Shown here: positions 1-9,092 of the stretch, piece by piece
How positions within the stretch are numbered: the first letter of the stretch is position 1
Layout: each line of letters begins with the position of its first letter
Origin: Muribaculaceae bacterium
Lineage (GTDB): Bacteria > Bacteroidota > Bacteroidia > Bacteroidales > Muribaculaceae
Reading direction: 5' to 3'
DNA: 64,000 bases
Assembly (NCBI GenBank): GCA_017473615.1
Contig: JAFUKL010000010.1
Location: 18,248-82,247, forward strand
Made by a program: the position numbers and the translations under genes
The notes under the pieces: generated by a model
The model's database searches: none
Seen by the model: only the letters and a program-made list of their open reading frames with translations
Told to the model about the DNA's origin: nothing

Positions 1-4
1 CAAG

Positions 5-40
5 AAAACTCCGATACCCAATCGGAGTTTTTTTATTTTA
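5..40. terminator. Hairpin terminator, probably bidirectional
   Basis: An 11-bp perfect stem (arms 5-15 and 21-31, core ACTCCGAT/ATCGGAGT) has a 5-nt loop and runs into a T-rich tract on the + strand. An A-run on its other side gives T's on the - strand. It lies just beyond the stop of the leftward apbE gene and would also end a rightward gene outside the window. Confidence 0.7.
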
Positions 41-59
41 TAGCCTAACCGAATATCAA

Positions 60-1091
60 TTACGGCTCAGCCATCACTCGACTAAAACCGTCATTGCTCC
101 ATAATGCCATAGAATCCCTCCCTACTGCATAAATGAGCATCACACTCAAATCATCACGTCCATGAAGAAACAGCTTACTACCTTCAAGCCCCATTACCAT
201 ACAGGCTGTGGCGTATGCATCAGCAAGCATACAATTATTGGCGATAACCGTTGCACTCAATAAATCAGATACTTCAGGATAACCGGTGGCTGGATTCATT
301 GTGTGTACAATCTTGCGTCCGTCCACCTCCATATAGTTACGGTAATTGCCCGATGTCGCAATCCCGCCCTTATCAAGATTCACAATCACTGTGTTTTCAT
401 GATTCACGGCATCCATATCTTCCACCGGAGCATCTATAGATATTCGCCATTTTATCCCCTTAGGATTAACTCCGTTTAAAGCTATTTCTCCTCCTACCTC
501 AATCAAATAATTCTCTACTCCGTTACGGCGCAACATACGCCCTATTTCATCACAAGCAAAGCCCTTGGCTATTGCACTGAAATCAAACTCGGTGCGTATG
601 TCATTCTTAATTATATTTTTACCGTCAAACGAAGTCTTTTCTATTCCTACAAACTCACGCACACTATCAATCACCGAACTATCCGGAATTATTCCGTTCT
701 TATCCACAAAGCCCCATATTTTCATCAATGGCGATACCGTAGGGTCAAAAGCACCTCCTGTTTCTCGATTAACATTCAGAGATGCCTTATACAATACAGC
801 CAACATACTGTCTACTTCAATATTTTCACCTTTGTTTATTTTTGATATGAGTGACGTTTTGTTAAACATTGACATGCTGTTGTCTACCGTTGTAAAAACA
901 TTCTGTATGGAATCATCAAACATTCTGTCACTCTCATACGTTATATTATATTGAGTAGTCCATACCACACCAGAACATGACCGATAAGACATTACGGAAC
1001 GCACATTATACAACACCACAGCCACTACTATCACAATACCAGCCAACGTAAAAGTCCATACGCCGTTCTTATTTCTAAAAAAATCACTCAT
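60..1091 (-). CDS. apbE: FAD:protein FMN transferase (ApbE family)
   Basis: This 343-aa protein should transfer FMN from FAD onto Thr/Ser of exported flavoproteins such as NqrB/NqrC or RnfG/RnfD subunits. One membrane segment (about residues 13-33) anchors it with the catalytic domain outside the cytoplasm. Family motifs are present: GAFDPTVSPLMKIWGF near 115, FDFSAIAKGFACDEIG near 170, GGIATSGNYRNY near 245, HTMNPATGYP near 265, and the Mg-binding stretch LADAYATACMVMG near 290. Length is normal. The gene is monocistronic here. A -7 element (TAACTTTG on the - strand, 1129-1136) lies about 40 bp upstream, facing the promoter of the DJ-1 gene. The identity is firm; its flavoprotein targets are not in this window. 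Confidence 0.93.
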   Translation of the reverse strand: MSDFFRNKNGVWTFTLAGIVIVVAVVLYNVRSVMSYRSCSGVVWTTQYNITYESDRMFDDSIQNVFTTVDNSMSMFNKTSLISKINKGENIEVDSMLAVLYKASLNVNRETGGAFDPTVSPLMKIWGFVDKNGIIPDSSVIDSVREFVGIEKTSFDGKNIIKNDIRTEFDFSAIAKGFACDEIGRMLRRNGVENYLIEVGGEIALNGVNPKGIKWRISIDAPVEDMDAVNHENTVIVNLDKGGIATSGNYRNYMEVDGRKIVHTMNPATGYPEVSDLLSATVIANNCMLADAYATACMVMGLEGSKLFLHGRDDLSVMLIYAVGRDSMALWSNDGFSRVMAEP

Positions 1092-1128
1092 AAAAAATAT
1101 TTTTTACAAAAAGAATCTTTATTGACAA

Positions 1129-1156
1129 CAAAGTTATCGTTTTTTCTGTAACTTTG
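1129..1156. promoter_or_regulatory. Divergent -7 elements for apbE and the DJ-1 gene
   Basis: CAAAGTTA at 1129-1136 reads TAACTTTG toward apbE, and TAACTTTG at 1149-1156 points toward the DJ-1 gene. Both match the Bacteroidota -7 consensus TAnnTTTG. No well-spaced -33 TTTG is visible for either. Confidence 0.6.
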
Positions 1157-1187
1157 TTATCATAGTTAACTCAAAATTAATACGCTT

Positions 1188-1763
1188 ATGAAAAAGGCTT
1201 ATGTATTTCTTGCCGAAGGATTTGAAGAAATCGAGGCATTGGCTACAGTTGATATTCTACGCAGAGCCGGTTTACAGACCGCTATAGTTACAATTTCATC
1301 TTCGCAGCAAGTAAAAGGCGCACATGGTGTCGAAGTCACTGCCGACATCACACTGAGTGATGTCGTACACGATCTGAACGACTGGCTCATCTTACCGGGT
1401 GGTATGCCGGGTGCTACCAATCTTGCAGAATGCGAACAATTATGCGACATGCTCAAGGCTCATAACGAGCATAAAGGACATATTGCAGCCATCTGCGCAT
1501 CTCCCGCCGTAGTTCTTGCCCCATTAGGCATTCTGGATGGAAAAGAAGCCACATGCTATCCGGGATTTGAACAAGCTCTCAAAAATTGCAAAGTAGGATT
1601 CCGACCGGTTGTAATCGATGAAAATATCATCACCGCCAACGGACCGGGTAACACAATTGCATTCGCTCTCGCCATAGTGGCTGCAGCACTATGCGAAGAG
1701 AAAGCAAGGGAAATAGCTGAGGGACTTCTCGTGTACACACCCCGACAAGACTACAACTTTTAA
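1188..1763 (+). CDS. DJ-1/PfpI family protein (YajL-like)
   Basis: This 191-aa cytosolic protein of the DJ-1/ThiJ/PfpI superfamily has the conserved acidic residues in GFEEIEAL (residues 11-18) and a nucleophile-elbow Cys at residue 103 in AAICASPAVVLAP, followed by the GKEATCYPGF segment typical of the DJ-1/YajL subfamily. Members are described as redox-sensing chaperones, glyoxalases or deglycases; which applies here cannot be read from sequence. It starts at ATG 32 nt after a TAACTTTG -7 element and ends at a strong hairpin. Length is that of one DJ-1 domain with no fusion. Confidence 0.9.
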   Translation: MKKAYVFLAEGFEEIEALATVDILRRAGLQTAIVTISSSQQVKGAHGVEVTADITLSDVVHDLNDWLILPGGMPGATNLAECEQLCDMLKAHNEHKGHIAAICASPAVVLAPLGILDGKEATCYPGFEQALKNCKVGFRPVVIDENIITANGPGNTIAFALAIVAAALCEEKAREIAEGLLVYTPRQDYNF

Positions 1764-1793
1764 GAGATTGTTCTAAGTTTCAATAAAAGGCAG

Positions 1794-1828
1794 TGTGCAT
1801 TCTATGCAAATAACACATAGAATGCACA
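1794..1828. terminator. Shared bidirectional terminator
   Basis: A 12-bp perfect stem (GTGCATTCTATG, arms 1795-1806 and 1816-1827, 9-nt loop) lies between the convergent stops of the DJ-1 gene (1763) and the histidine kinase gene (1838). It is followed by AATTCTTTTCTT on the + strand. Confidence 0.75.
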
Positions 1829-1837
1829 ATTCTTTTC

Positions 1838-3826
1838 TTATTGCATCATTGAGAAATCGTAACCATCGGGAATAACAATCTTCACGCTCCACATTCCGGC
1901 TGTACTCGAGCCATATTCCAGAATGAGTTTATTTTCATTGCGTTCATTCAGCATATGAATGGTTCTCATTACCACTTTCAACCCTGTTCCTATACGGCCG
2001 GCTACAGCACCGTGATTGCTGCCGTTGTTTTCAACCGTATTTTCAAGATTATTCTCAACATGCTTTATGCTCAAATTCAACCATTTTTCACCATCTGTTC
2101 CCCTAAGTCCATGTTTTAATGCGTTCTCGACAAATATCTGTATCATCATGGAAGGCAGATGATAATTATCCAAGTCTACACTGTCATCCACATCAAGTCT
2201 ATAGGTAAAATCATCTCCCAAAGCTTTCCGCTCCAATTCCACATATATATTGATAAACTCAATTTCATCACTTAGTGGCACTATGTACCGATCGCAAAGG
2301 TCAAGATTCATGCGCAACAGTCTTACAAGGCGGTTCACACCATCATTCTTCGCATCGAGTTCGCGGTTCAACACATTGAAGATAAAATGCGGAGATACTC
2401 TGTTACGGATGTTTTCCACACGCAACGACATCAGCGAGCGCTCCATCTGTAACCGTGTCACTGATTCTTTCTTTTTTCTGTAGGCAAAATACAACGCTGC
2501 AATTATAACAAGCAGAATTATCGCCACAACTACCGATGTGTTAAACATAGACAGCTCTTCCATCTCTTTTTCCTGCTCCCTGATTTTAATATTCCGGTGT
2601 AGCAAAGTAGTATCTTGGTCATAACGATATCGAATTTCAGCCATTTGGCTGCGAATCATCCGGCTGTTCAGCATACTGTCATATCGAGAAGCAAGCATTT
2701 CATAATCATAGGCATTACGAAAATCATTGGTTTTGGCATAATACTCCTGCAAGCGATGATAATGTAACGCTATATACTTGGGACGCAACACCATAGTGTC
2801 TATTTTTGCCAACGACAAATAACGGCGAGCCTCTGCCATATCATTCCTCCTTAAAGCCAATCCACCAAGAAGGCTGTTCATATAAAAGGATGTAGATTGA
2901 TCTACTCCGGTTATAGATGAAAAACGCGTCTCTGCACTATTCAAATAATACGTTGCCGAATCAAGGCAATCCTTGTACATAAACACTTCCCCCATATTTG
3001 CCTCTGCTATAGCTATCAAATCAGACTGCCCTATTCCACAAGCCCTGAAATAAGCTTTTCGAAATATATTCAATGCCTCGTCATATCGTTTTTGAAAGTA
3101 GAGACTGTTCCCCAATGAATTGTAATAAAAAAACACATCAAAATCGGTAGCGTCGTTTACCAAATCACCAGCCTTACCAAAATACTTTCCACTCTCTGTG
3201 AAATTACCCATATCGGCATAAACCGAGCCTAACCCTGACAACACAGAAAAATCCATACTATGGTCACCTACGGAATCGGCTAAAAACAATGCCCTCCTGT
3301 AGAACTTCGCCGATGCTGCCATTCTTCCTTTTGAACGGTATAAATCAGCCAGATTGATACACACATTGGTTAGGCGTTTCCAATCATTAGCCATTTGCAT
3401 GCTTTTGTACGACTTTTTATAGCAAGCTATGGCTGAATCGGTATCTCCCATGCTATGCTGAACCATTCCCTCATGATTCCAGTATATACCGCTAACGATG
3501 AAAGCATCAGGATTACGGCGACAATAATCTGCCGCCCGTTCATGAGAGACATAATAACTGTCTTTATCTCCGGCTATAAGACCGGCTATACCCCGAAACA
3601 AATCTAATTTATAGTAGCTGTCACTGTCTGACATCTCTTTTTGTACTTCGGCAAATGCCTTTTCTGCCTCCACAGGGATAATGTATATTGAATCGGAGAA
3701 ACGCAACAAAACTTTATCGGCTTTGTCTTTATCCATAATACCTGCATCCGTATGCTTACAACCGGAAACAGAAATAACCGCTCCTGATATCAGTATAGCG
3801 ACTATAGAGAACAATTGTAGTTTCAT
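1838..3826 (-). CDS. TPR-containing LytS-type sensor histidine kinase
   Basis: This 662-aa protein has an N-terminal signal with a lipobox-like VSGC (about residues 20-23), TPR helices across roughly 70-430, one hydrophobic membrane span near 445-465 (VVVAIILLVIIAALYFAY), a His_kinase domain with the phospho-acceptor in RVSPHFIFNVLN, and an HATPase N-box FVENALKHGL. I chose the ATG at 3826 because it starts directly at the signal sequence; an upstream in-frame ATG at 3916 would add a non-signal tail reaching toward the regulator gene. The TPRs should sit in the periplasm and the kinase in the cytoplasm. It follows a LytTR regulator by 100 bp, so the two form a two-component pair. The signal is unknown. 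Confidence 0.85.
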   Translation of the reverse strand: MKLQLFSIVAILISGAVISVSGCKHTDAGIMDKDKADKVLLRFSDSIYIIPVEAEKAFAEVQKEMSDSDSYYKLDLFRGIAGLIAGDKDSYYVSHERAADYCRRNPDAFIVSGIYWNHEGMVQHSMGDTDSAIACYKKSYKSMQMANDWKRLTNVCINLADLYRSKGRMAASAKFYRRALFLADSVGDHSMDFSVLSGLGSVYADMGNFTESGKYFGKAGDLVNDATDFDVFFYYNSLGNSLYFQKRYDEALNIFRKAYFRACGIGQSDLIAIAEANMGEVFMYKDCLDSATYYLNSAETRFSSITGVDQSTSFYMNSLLGGLALRRNDMAEARRYLSLAKIDTMVLRPKYIALHYHRLQEYYAKTNDFRNAYDYEMLASRYDSMLNSRMIRSQMAEIRYRYDQDTTLLHRNIKIREQEKEMEELSMFNTSVVVAIILLVIIAALYFAYRKKKESVTRLQMERSLMSLRVENIRNRVSPHFIFNVLNRELDAKNDGVNRLVRLLRMNLDLCDRYIVPLSDEIEFINIYVELERKALGDDFTYRLDVDDSVDLDNYHLPSMMIQIFVENALKHGLRGTDGEKWLNLSIKHVENNLENTVENNGSNHGAVAGRIGTGLKVVMRTIHMLNERNENKLILEYGSSTAGMWSVKIVIPDGYDFSMMQ

Positions 3827-3926
3827 AAAAAAATGGAATTTGGCTATAAATTTACTACATTTTTTTAACTCGACAAACCGCACATCGATAAATGCGTCAA
3901 GAGTTAAAACGAACACCTCATACCAT

Positions 3927-4679
3927 CTACATCATTATAAACAATTCCTGCAATCTTTTCCTGAATGTCCTGCCAAGAAGAATCTTTGCATCATTGAATG
4001 GAGGAAACAGCACCACATTATTCTGCCCTATCAACATTACATTGTTCACATTCACTATATAAGACTGGTGTGTCTGCACAAAATATTTATGGTAGCCTAA
4101 AATGATATTTGCGCTTGTTCCTTTATGCAATGTTATATATGAGCCGTCACTCAATGCCACTTCCCATATCTTACGCCGGGTGCTGTAACGGAAATATCCA
4201 ATCTCAGATATACGTATCACCCTTATTTCGCTCGTCATAGTGGTTATGGCAAGCATATCGCCTTTATCCGAAACACTCGGTATAGGCGCAACAGCATTCT
4301 GTTTATATATATAATGTCTATATCGCTTAACTGCCTTGTCAAGTTCCTGCGGAAGTATCGGTTTCAGCAGATAATCATGCTCGTTTCTTATAAAAGCCTC
4401 CTTCTGATAGTCACCATATTTACCCGTGAACATAATCACATAGACATCGGCATCATCTTGATTAAGTTTATCCAACAATTCCACTCCTGACATATCGGGT
4501 AATTCGATATCAAGGAACAATATGTCGGGATGCAATTCAATATATAATGAATAACCTTGTTGTGCAGTACATGCTTTGCCCACTACCTCCATATCGGGGT
4601 AGTCGGCAAGCAAAACACACAAGTTGTTTATTGCTTTTTCGTCATCATCTATTATTACTACTTTTTGCCTAGCGCACAT
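3927..4679 (-). CDS. LytTR-family response regulator
   Basis: This 250-aa regulator has an N-terminal receiver domain (acidic pocket IIDDDE at about 10-15, phospho-acceptor Asp in ILFLDIELPDMSG near 57, Lys in YLLKP near 107) and a C-terminal LytTR DNA-binding domain (about 145-245, with GYFRYSTRRKIWEV and FVQTHQSYIVNV). It precedes the TPR histidine kinase on the same strand, its likely partner. A -7 element TAAATTTG lies at 4746-4753, giving a 5' UTR of about 60 nt. No transporter or enzyme target is adjacent, unlike the second LytTR pair at 22.3 kb. Confidence 0.9.
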   Translation of the reverse strand: MCARQKVVIIDDDEKAINNLCVLLADYPDMEVVGKACTAQQGYSLYIELHPDILFLDIELPDMSGVELLDKLNQDDADVYVIMFTGKYGDYQKEAFIRNEHDYLLKPILPQELDKAVKRYRHYIYKQNAVAPIPSVSDKGDMLAITTMTSEIRVIRISEIGYFRYSTRRKIWEVALSDGSYITLHKGTSANIILGYHKYFVQTHQSYIVNVNNVMLIGQNNVVLFPPFNDAKILLGRTFRKRLQELFIMM

Positions 4680-4745
4680 AATTAAGTGATTAATATAAGA
4701 TTGTAGCAGTTTTATGGTTTAATAAGTATTCTCGGTTTTATGCTA

Positions 4746-4753
4746 CAAATTTA
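4746..4753 (-). promoter_or_regulatory. -7 element for the LytTR regulator gene
   Basis: CAAATTTA on the + strand reads TAAATTTG on the - strand and matches TAnnTTTG, 67 nt before the start codon at 4679. The rest of the gap to 4870 holds nothing else I recognise. Confidence 0.45.
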
Positions 4754-4872
4754 ACGCTATTAAAGAAATCTACCAAACCGCATTTTCATCTCATGCAGAT
4801 TTTAGTTACCATTCAGCAAATAATAGTTCCCATACGGTAATAATTAGAGATTATTTGTGTACAATTTAAAAC

Positions 4873-4910
4873 AAATAGCGATGAGTAAACATTTTTACTC
4901 ACCGCTATTT
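4873..4910 (-). terminator. Terminator of the ilv operon
   Basis: Arms AAATAGCG-TGAGTAAA (4873-4889) and TTTACTCA-CGCTATTT (4894-4910) pair with one internal A/C mismatch and a 4-nt loop. It lies 22 bp beyond the ilvC stop, and the - strand continues into a T-rich stretch. Confidence 0.75.
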
Positions 4911-4932
4911 TCATATATTTTTAAAATACTTA

Positions 4933-5979
4933 TCAGTTATTTTCAGGACGAAGGCGGCGAACAACTTCACCTGTACGCCACATTTCGCTTTCGCGCAATG
5001 CCTTCAATTCTTCATTTAACTTTTCACGATAGTCCGGCTGGCTGTTAGTATCTATTGAACGCTGAGCCTCATTGCCGCATGCCACTTCACTATACAACTT
5101 CTGGAATACGGGTTTTGTAGCATCGTGGAACGGACCCATCCAATCAAGAGCACCACGCTGTGCTGTCGTCGAGCAGTTAGCATACATCCAATCCATACCC
5201 TTTTCTGCGAATAAAGGCATCAATGATTGTGTAAGTTCTTCTACGGTTTCATTGAATGCTTCAGATGGAGTGTGACCGTTTTCACGCAATACTTCATATT
5301 GAGCAAGAAGAAGACCTTGGATTGCACCCATCAAAGTACCACGTTCTCCGGTCAAATCGCTATAGACTTCACGCTTGAATGTAGTTTCGAACAAATAACC
5401 CGAACCAACACCGATACCTAACGCTAAGCAACGCTCCTTTGCACGACCTGTAGCATCTTGAAATACAGCGTAGCTTGAATTCAACCCGCGACCTTGAAGG
5501 AACATTGTACGCAATGAAGTTCCTGAACCCTTAGGAGCCACAAGTATAACATCTATGTCAGCAGGAGGTATGATACCTGTTCTCTCCTTATATGTGATAC
5601 CGAAACCATGAGAAAAGTACAATGCCTTACCCGGAGTCAGGTGTTTCTTCAAAGAAGGCCATACGGCAATTTGTGCAGCATCCGAAAGAAGATACTCGAT
5701 TATAGTACCGCGTTCTGCCGCTTCCTCTATCTCAAAAAGAGTTTCTCCCGGAACCCAGCCGTCAGCCACAGCCTTATCCCAACTCTTACTGTTCTTTCTT
5801 TGTCCTACGATTACATTGAATCCATTGTCACGAAGATTCATACTTTGTCCCGGACCTTGAACACCATAGCCGATAACGGCAATTGTTTCGTCCTTCAAAA
5901 TTTCTCTCGCTTTTTCCAATGGAAACTCTTCGCGGGTCATTACATTTTCTTCAACCCCGCCAAAATTCATTACTGCCAT
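4933..5979 (-). CDS. ilvC: Ketol-acid reductoisomerase
   Basis: This 348-aa enzyme converts acetolactate or acetohydroxybutyrate to the dihydroxy acid using NAD(P)H and Mg2+, the second common step of valine/isoleucine synthesis. The Rossmann motif IAVIGYGVQGPGQS is at about 34-47, VAPKGSGTSLR near 148, and the metal-binding Glu-rich DLTGERGTLMGAIQG stretch near 208. It is the last gene of the ilvD-ilvB-ilvN-thioesterase-ilvC operon, 25 bp after the thioesterase gene. Cofactor preference (NADPH or NADH) was not resolved. Expression should depend on the attenuator upstream of ilvD. Confidence 0.96.
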   Translation of the reverse strand: MAVMNFGGVEENVMTREEFPLEKAREILKDETIAVIGYGVQGPGQSMNLRDNGFNVIVGQRKNSKSWDKAVADGWVPGETLFEIEEAAERGTIIEYLLSDAAQIAVWPSLKKHLTPGKALYFSHGFGITYKERTGIIPPADIDVILVAPKGSGTSLRTMFLQGRGLNSSYAVFQDATGRAKERCLALGIGVGSGYLFETTFKREVYSDLTGERGTLMGAIQGLLLAQYEVLRENGHTPSEAFNETVEELTQSLMPLFAEKGMDWMYANCSTTAQRGALDWMGPFHDATKPVFQKLYSEVACGNEAQRSIDTNSQPDYREKLNEELKALRESEMWRTGEVVRRLRPENN

Positions 5980-6004
5980 AATTAATGAGTTTAAATTTAA
6001 TATG

Positions 6005-6775
6005 TTAGTATCTTATCTTTAATAATTCTCTTTTTTCAAATACAATCCTTGCTCTGCAATTAATTTCCGGTTTACCATCAATCTCATGCAAAATTTCAAG
6101 TTTGACATCATCCGGTATATCTTCATTTACAGCCACACAATACGGTACACCTCCCAAGCATTCCTTCATATAAGCAATTTCAAACCGTTTCACGCGATTC
6201 AGCTCATAATGTTCCATTTGCCACTGATTCAGCAGCAATTCCACATAACGCACACTGTTAACATGACGATTAATATCGGTATCGGTATACCTGAATGTAT
6301 TCACGCTCTTGCGGGCATTATCGACGGCTCTAAGCCTTGACTGCGGTTCAATGGGACATTTCTTGTCATAAACATTGCTTATTACATAGCTTAATTTGGA
6401 TATATCCACCATTTCACGGGCAATGCTGTCAATCACCAACCAAATAGTGCGGGCATACCCCAAAGTTTCCCCTTTAGAATTGAGTATTTCAAAATTACGT
6501 TGCGAAAAGTATCGGTTATAACCTTCCACCCACGTTTGAATAGTATAAGGCTCATTAACGTGCGGATAATCTTGCATTTCCACCGTCACCCTTGACAATA
6601 CCCACGCCTGATTGTCTTCTACAAGCTTTGCATATCCTACACCCCATATATTGGCATGCTCTGTAGCTACTTCAATAAGCCTTGACACAAGCAACGGCAA
6701 AGGCATTTCCTTTTGAGGCGTACACTCTCCTGCCGTCAGGAAAAAATCATGTTTATAAAATTTAAGATTCTCCAT
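6005..6775 (-). CDS. Acyl-ACP thioesterase (FatA/FatB-like, double hotdog)
   Basis: This 256-aa protein has the acyl-ACP thioesterase pattern: an N-terminal hotdog (FFLTAGECTPQKEMPLPLL, about 10-30) and a second with DTDINRHVNSVRYVE near 166-180, which carries the Asn and His of the family's catalytic site (compare DxNxHVNN in plant Fat enzymes). It should release free fatty acids from acyl-ACP in the cytosol. The gene sits inside the ilv operon, 6 bp after ilvN and 25 bp before ilvC. I recall a similar arrangement in Bacteroides. A link between branched-chain keto-acid supply and fatty acid release is possible but is inference; no branched-substrate specificity can be read from the sequence. 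Confidence 0.85.
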   Translation of the reverse strand: MENLKFYKHDFFLTAGECTPQKEMPLPLLVSRLIEVATEHANIWGVGYAKLVEDNQAWVLSRVTVEMQDYPHVNEPYTIQTWVEGYNRYFSQRNFEILNSKGETLGYARTIWLVIDSIAREMVDISKLSYVISNVYDKKCPIEPQSRLRAVDNARKSVNTFRYTDTDINRHVNSVRYVELLLNQWQMEHYELNRVKRFEIAYMKECLGGVPYCVAVNEDIPDDVKLEILHEIDGKPEINCRARIVFEKRELLKIRY

Positions 6776-6781
6776 AATTAA

Positions 6782-7330
6782 TCACATCAGTTCTTCCTTA
6801 TCCCGTTTTCGTTCCTCTATGAACATGGTTACATATTCATTTATATCTTTTGTCACAGCCACACGACCGCTGCGAACAAACTGGCGAATATCATGACACT
6901 TCAAATCCTCAAACAAAGCCTCTGTTTCCTCGGGATGCCCCGTTTTTTCCAATATTGTATAGTCGCGTGACATTTCCAGAATTCTCGCATTATACTTGCG
7001 AATAATCTTCTCAAGGTTAGGTTCTTCAAGAAGTTTCTCCGTAGGCACTTTATATAGTGCTATCTCTTGATAAATTATTTCATCATCGGTATAATAGAAC
7101 GATTTCAGCACACCAATTCTTTTCTCAATCTGTTTCACCAGTTTTTCAATAGTCTCACGGTCACTGAATGATGTAATTGTGAACTTATGTACCCCCTTTA
7201 TTGATGAAGGCGAAACAGAAAGGCTCTCTATATTCAACTTACGGCGAGTATAGATAATTGAAATCTGGTTCAGAAGACCTACGCGGTTTTCCGAAAATAT
7301 TGTCACTGTATATAATGTCTTTTCTTCCAT
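6782..7330 (-). CDS. ilvN: Acetolactate synthase small (regulatory) subunit
   Basis: This 182-aa protein begins with an ACT domain (TVTIFSENRVGLLNQISIIYTRRKLNIESL, residues about 8-38; Gly-Leu-Leu-Asn loop), the site where valine binds for feedback inhibition. A C-terminal ALS-small domain (about 85-165) activates the catalytic subunit. It starts 8 bp after the ilvB stop and is likely translationally coupled to it. Length matches the longer IlvN/IlvH class. Confidence 0.93.
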   Translation of the reverse strand: MEEKTLYTVTIFSENRVGLLNQISIIYTRRKLNIESLSVSPSSIKGVHKFTITSFSDRETIEKLVKQIEKRIGVLKSFYYTDDEIIYQEIALYKVPTEKLLEEPNLEKIIRKYNARILEMSRDYTILEKTGHPEETEALFEDLKCHDIRQFVRSGRVAVTKDINEYVTMFIEERKRDKEELM

Positions 7331-7338
7331 TGTTCTCG

Positions 7339-9060
7339 TTAATTTTCAGGTTGGTATTTTTCACCCGGAGCAATAATCGTATTAATCATGGTGCTGCCTG
7401 CCGGAACCATAGGAAATACATATCCTTCCTCCTCAACTTTCACATTAAGCACGTATGCTCCGTCATACTCCATCATACGCTTTATGGCACCGTCAAGTTC
7501 TTCTCGTGTCACCACGTCCTCCGCTTGTATTCCATAAGCCTTTGCCAAAGCTACAAAATCAGGATTCACCATAGGCGTCTGCGAATAACGTTTATTGAAA
7601 AACATATCCTGCCACTGACGCACCATACCCAAGAAATTATTGTTAAGAATGATAATCTTTACGGCTACTCCATATTGAAGTATTACCCCCAATTCCTCTA
7701 CCGTCATCTGTATTCCTCCGTCTCCTACAAAAAAGCATACAGGACGTTCGGGTGCGCCAATTTTTGCGCCAATTGCAGCCGGTAGACCGAATCCCATCGT
7801 TCCAAGTCCGCCGGATGTAACAATGCTTTTAGGAATAAAATAATTGAAATAGCGAGATGACATCATTTGATTCTGTCCTACATCGGTAACTAAAACCGCT
7901 GTCTCTCCCGCAGCTTCCGATATCTTGTTAACCACCTCGCCCATCTTTAAGTCACCGGTTATAGGATAAACTTCTTTCTTGATGACTTTTTCAAGTTCAA
8001 GTTGCTCATCGTCGACAAAACTATCAAGCCATTCGGTATGCTTTGTTTTCTTAATCTTGGGCAACAGCTTTTCCATTACGGCTTTAGCATCGCCAAGTAT
8101 TGTAGCATCTGCCTTTATATTTTTATTAAACTCAGCCTCATCTATATCTATATGAATTACACGAGCTTGCTTGGCAAACTCCTTAACGTCACCCGTAACA
8201 CGGTCGTCAAAACGCATTCCCACGGCAATAAGTACATCACATCTATTAGTTGCCATGTTCGGAGCTACATTACCGTGCATTCCCAGCATACCCTTATTTA
8301 AGGGGTGTGCCGACGGTATCGTTGACAAACCCAAAAGCGTGGTAGCAACCGGAATATCTGCTTTTTCGGCAAGCTCTACAAGTTCTTTTTCCGCCTCCGA
8401 AATCATTACTCCATGTCCGGAAACCAACAACGGACGTTCAGCAGCATTGATGATTTCAGCCACTGCATCCACATCATCCTCATTTACTTCAGGATAAGGT
8501 ATATAGCTGCGTATAAACTCGCATTTTTTATATCCGTTCCATTCGATCTGTTCATTTTGGGCATTTTTTGCAAAGTCAAGAACCACCGGTCCCGGACGCC
8601 CTGTCGAAGCTATATAAAAGGCACGTGACACAGCCCATGCAATCTCATCGGCAGTACGTATCTGATGACTCCATTTGGTTACCGGTTGAGTGATACCTAT
8701 AACATCGGTTTCTTGAAAAGCGTCACTGCCAAGCGATTCACTTGATACCTGACCGGTAATAACCACTAATGGTGTACTATCCATCATGGCATCGCTCAAT
8801 CCTGTAATTACATTGGTAGCACCGGGACCGGAAGTAACAAACACCACTCCGGTTTTTCCGCTTACACGGGCATACCCTTGAGCAGCATGTGTAGCACCTT
8901 GTTCATGACGCACCAAAATATGATTCAACTTACCTCCATGATCATACAATCGGTCAAAAACCGGAATAATAGCACCTCCGGGATAACCGAATATAGTATC
9001 AGTGCCTTCAGCCTCTATAGATCTCAATAACGCTTCCGCGCCTGTTATCTTCTCACTCAT
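7339..9060 (-). CDS. ilvB: Acetolactate synthase large (catalytic) subunit
   Basis: This 573-aa ThDP enzyme condenses pyruvate with pyruvate or 2-oxobutyrate, the committed step of the pathway. The catalytic Glu lies in VRHEQGATHAAQGYAR (about 50-65). The ThDP/Mg motif GDGGIQMT...NNNFLG spans about 446-480, and the central FAD-binding domain covers about 195-330. It has standard length and operon position, 32 bp downstream of ilvD and 8 bp upstream of ilvN, its regulatory partner. Confidence 0.96.
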   Translation of the reverse strand: MSEKITGAEALLRSIEAEGTDTIFGYPGGAIIPVFDRLYDHGGKLNHILVRHEQGATHAAQGYARVSGKTGVVFVTSGPGATNVITGLSDAMMDSTPLVVITGQVSSESLGSDAFQETDVIGITQPVTKWSHQIRTADEIAWAVSRAFYIASTGRPGPVVLDFAKNAQNEQIEWNGYKKCEFIRSYIPYPEVNEDDVDAVAEIINAAERPLLVSGHGVMISEAEKELVELAEKADIPVATTLLGLSTIPSAHPLNKGMLGMHGNVAPNMATNRCDVLIAVGMRFDDRVTGDVKEFAKQARVIHIDIDEAEFNKNIKADATILGDAKAVMEKLLPKIKKTKHTEWLDSFVDDEQLELEKVIKKEVYPITGDLKMGEVVNKISEAAGETAVLVTDVGQNQMMSSRYFNYFIPKSIVTSGGLGTMGFGLPAAIGAKIGAPERPVCFFVGDGGIQMTVEELGVILQYGVAVKIIILNNNFLGMVRQWQDMFFNKRYSQTPMVNPDFVALAKAYGIQAEDVVTREELDGAIKRMMEYDGAYVLNVKVEEEGYVFPMVPAGSTMINTIIAPGEKYQPEN

Positions 9061-9092
9061 ATATATGTTCTTATTTTTTCTTCGTTTTACTT

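Noticed and set aside
4857-5985. Several rightward open frames over ilvC
   Set aside because: All are antisense to a well-conserved enzyme gene whose own frame explains the coding pattern.
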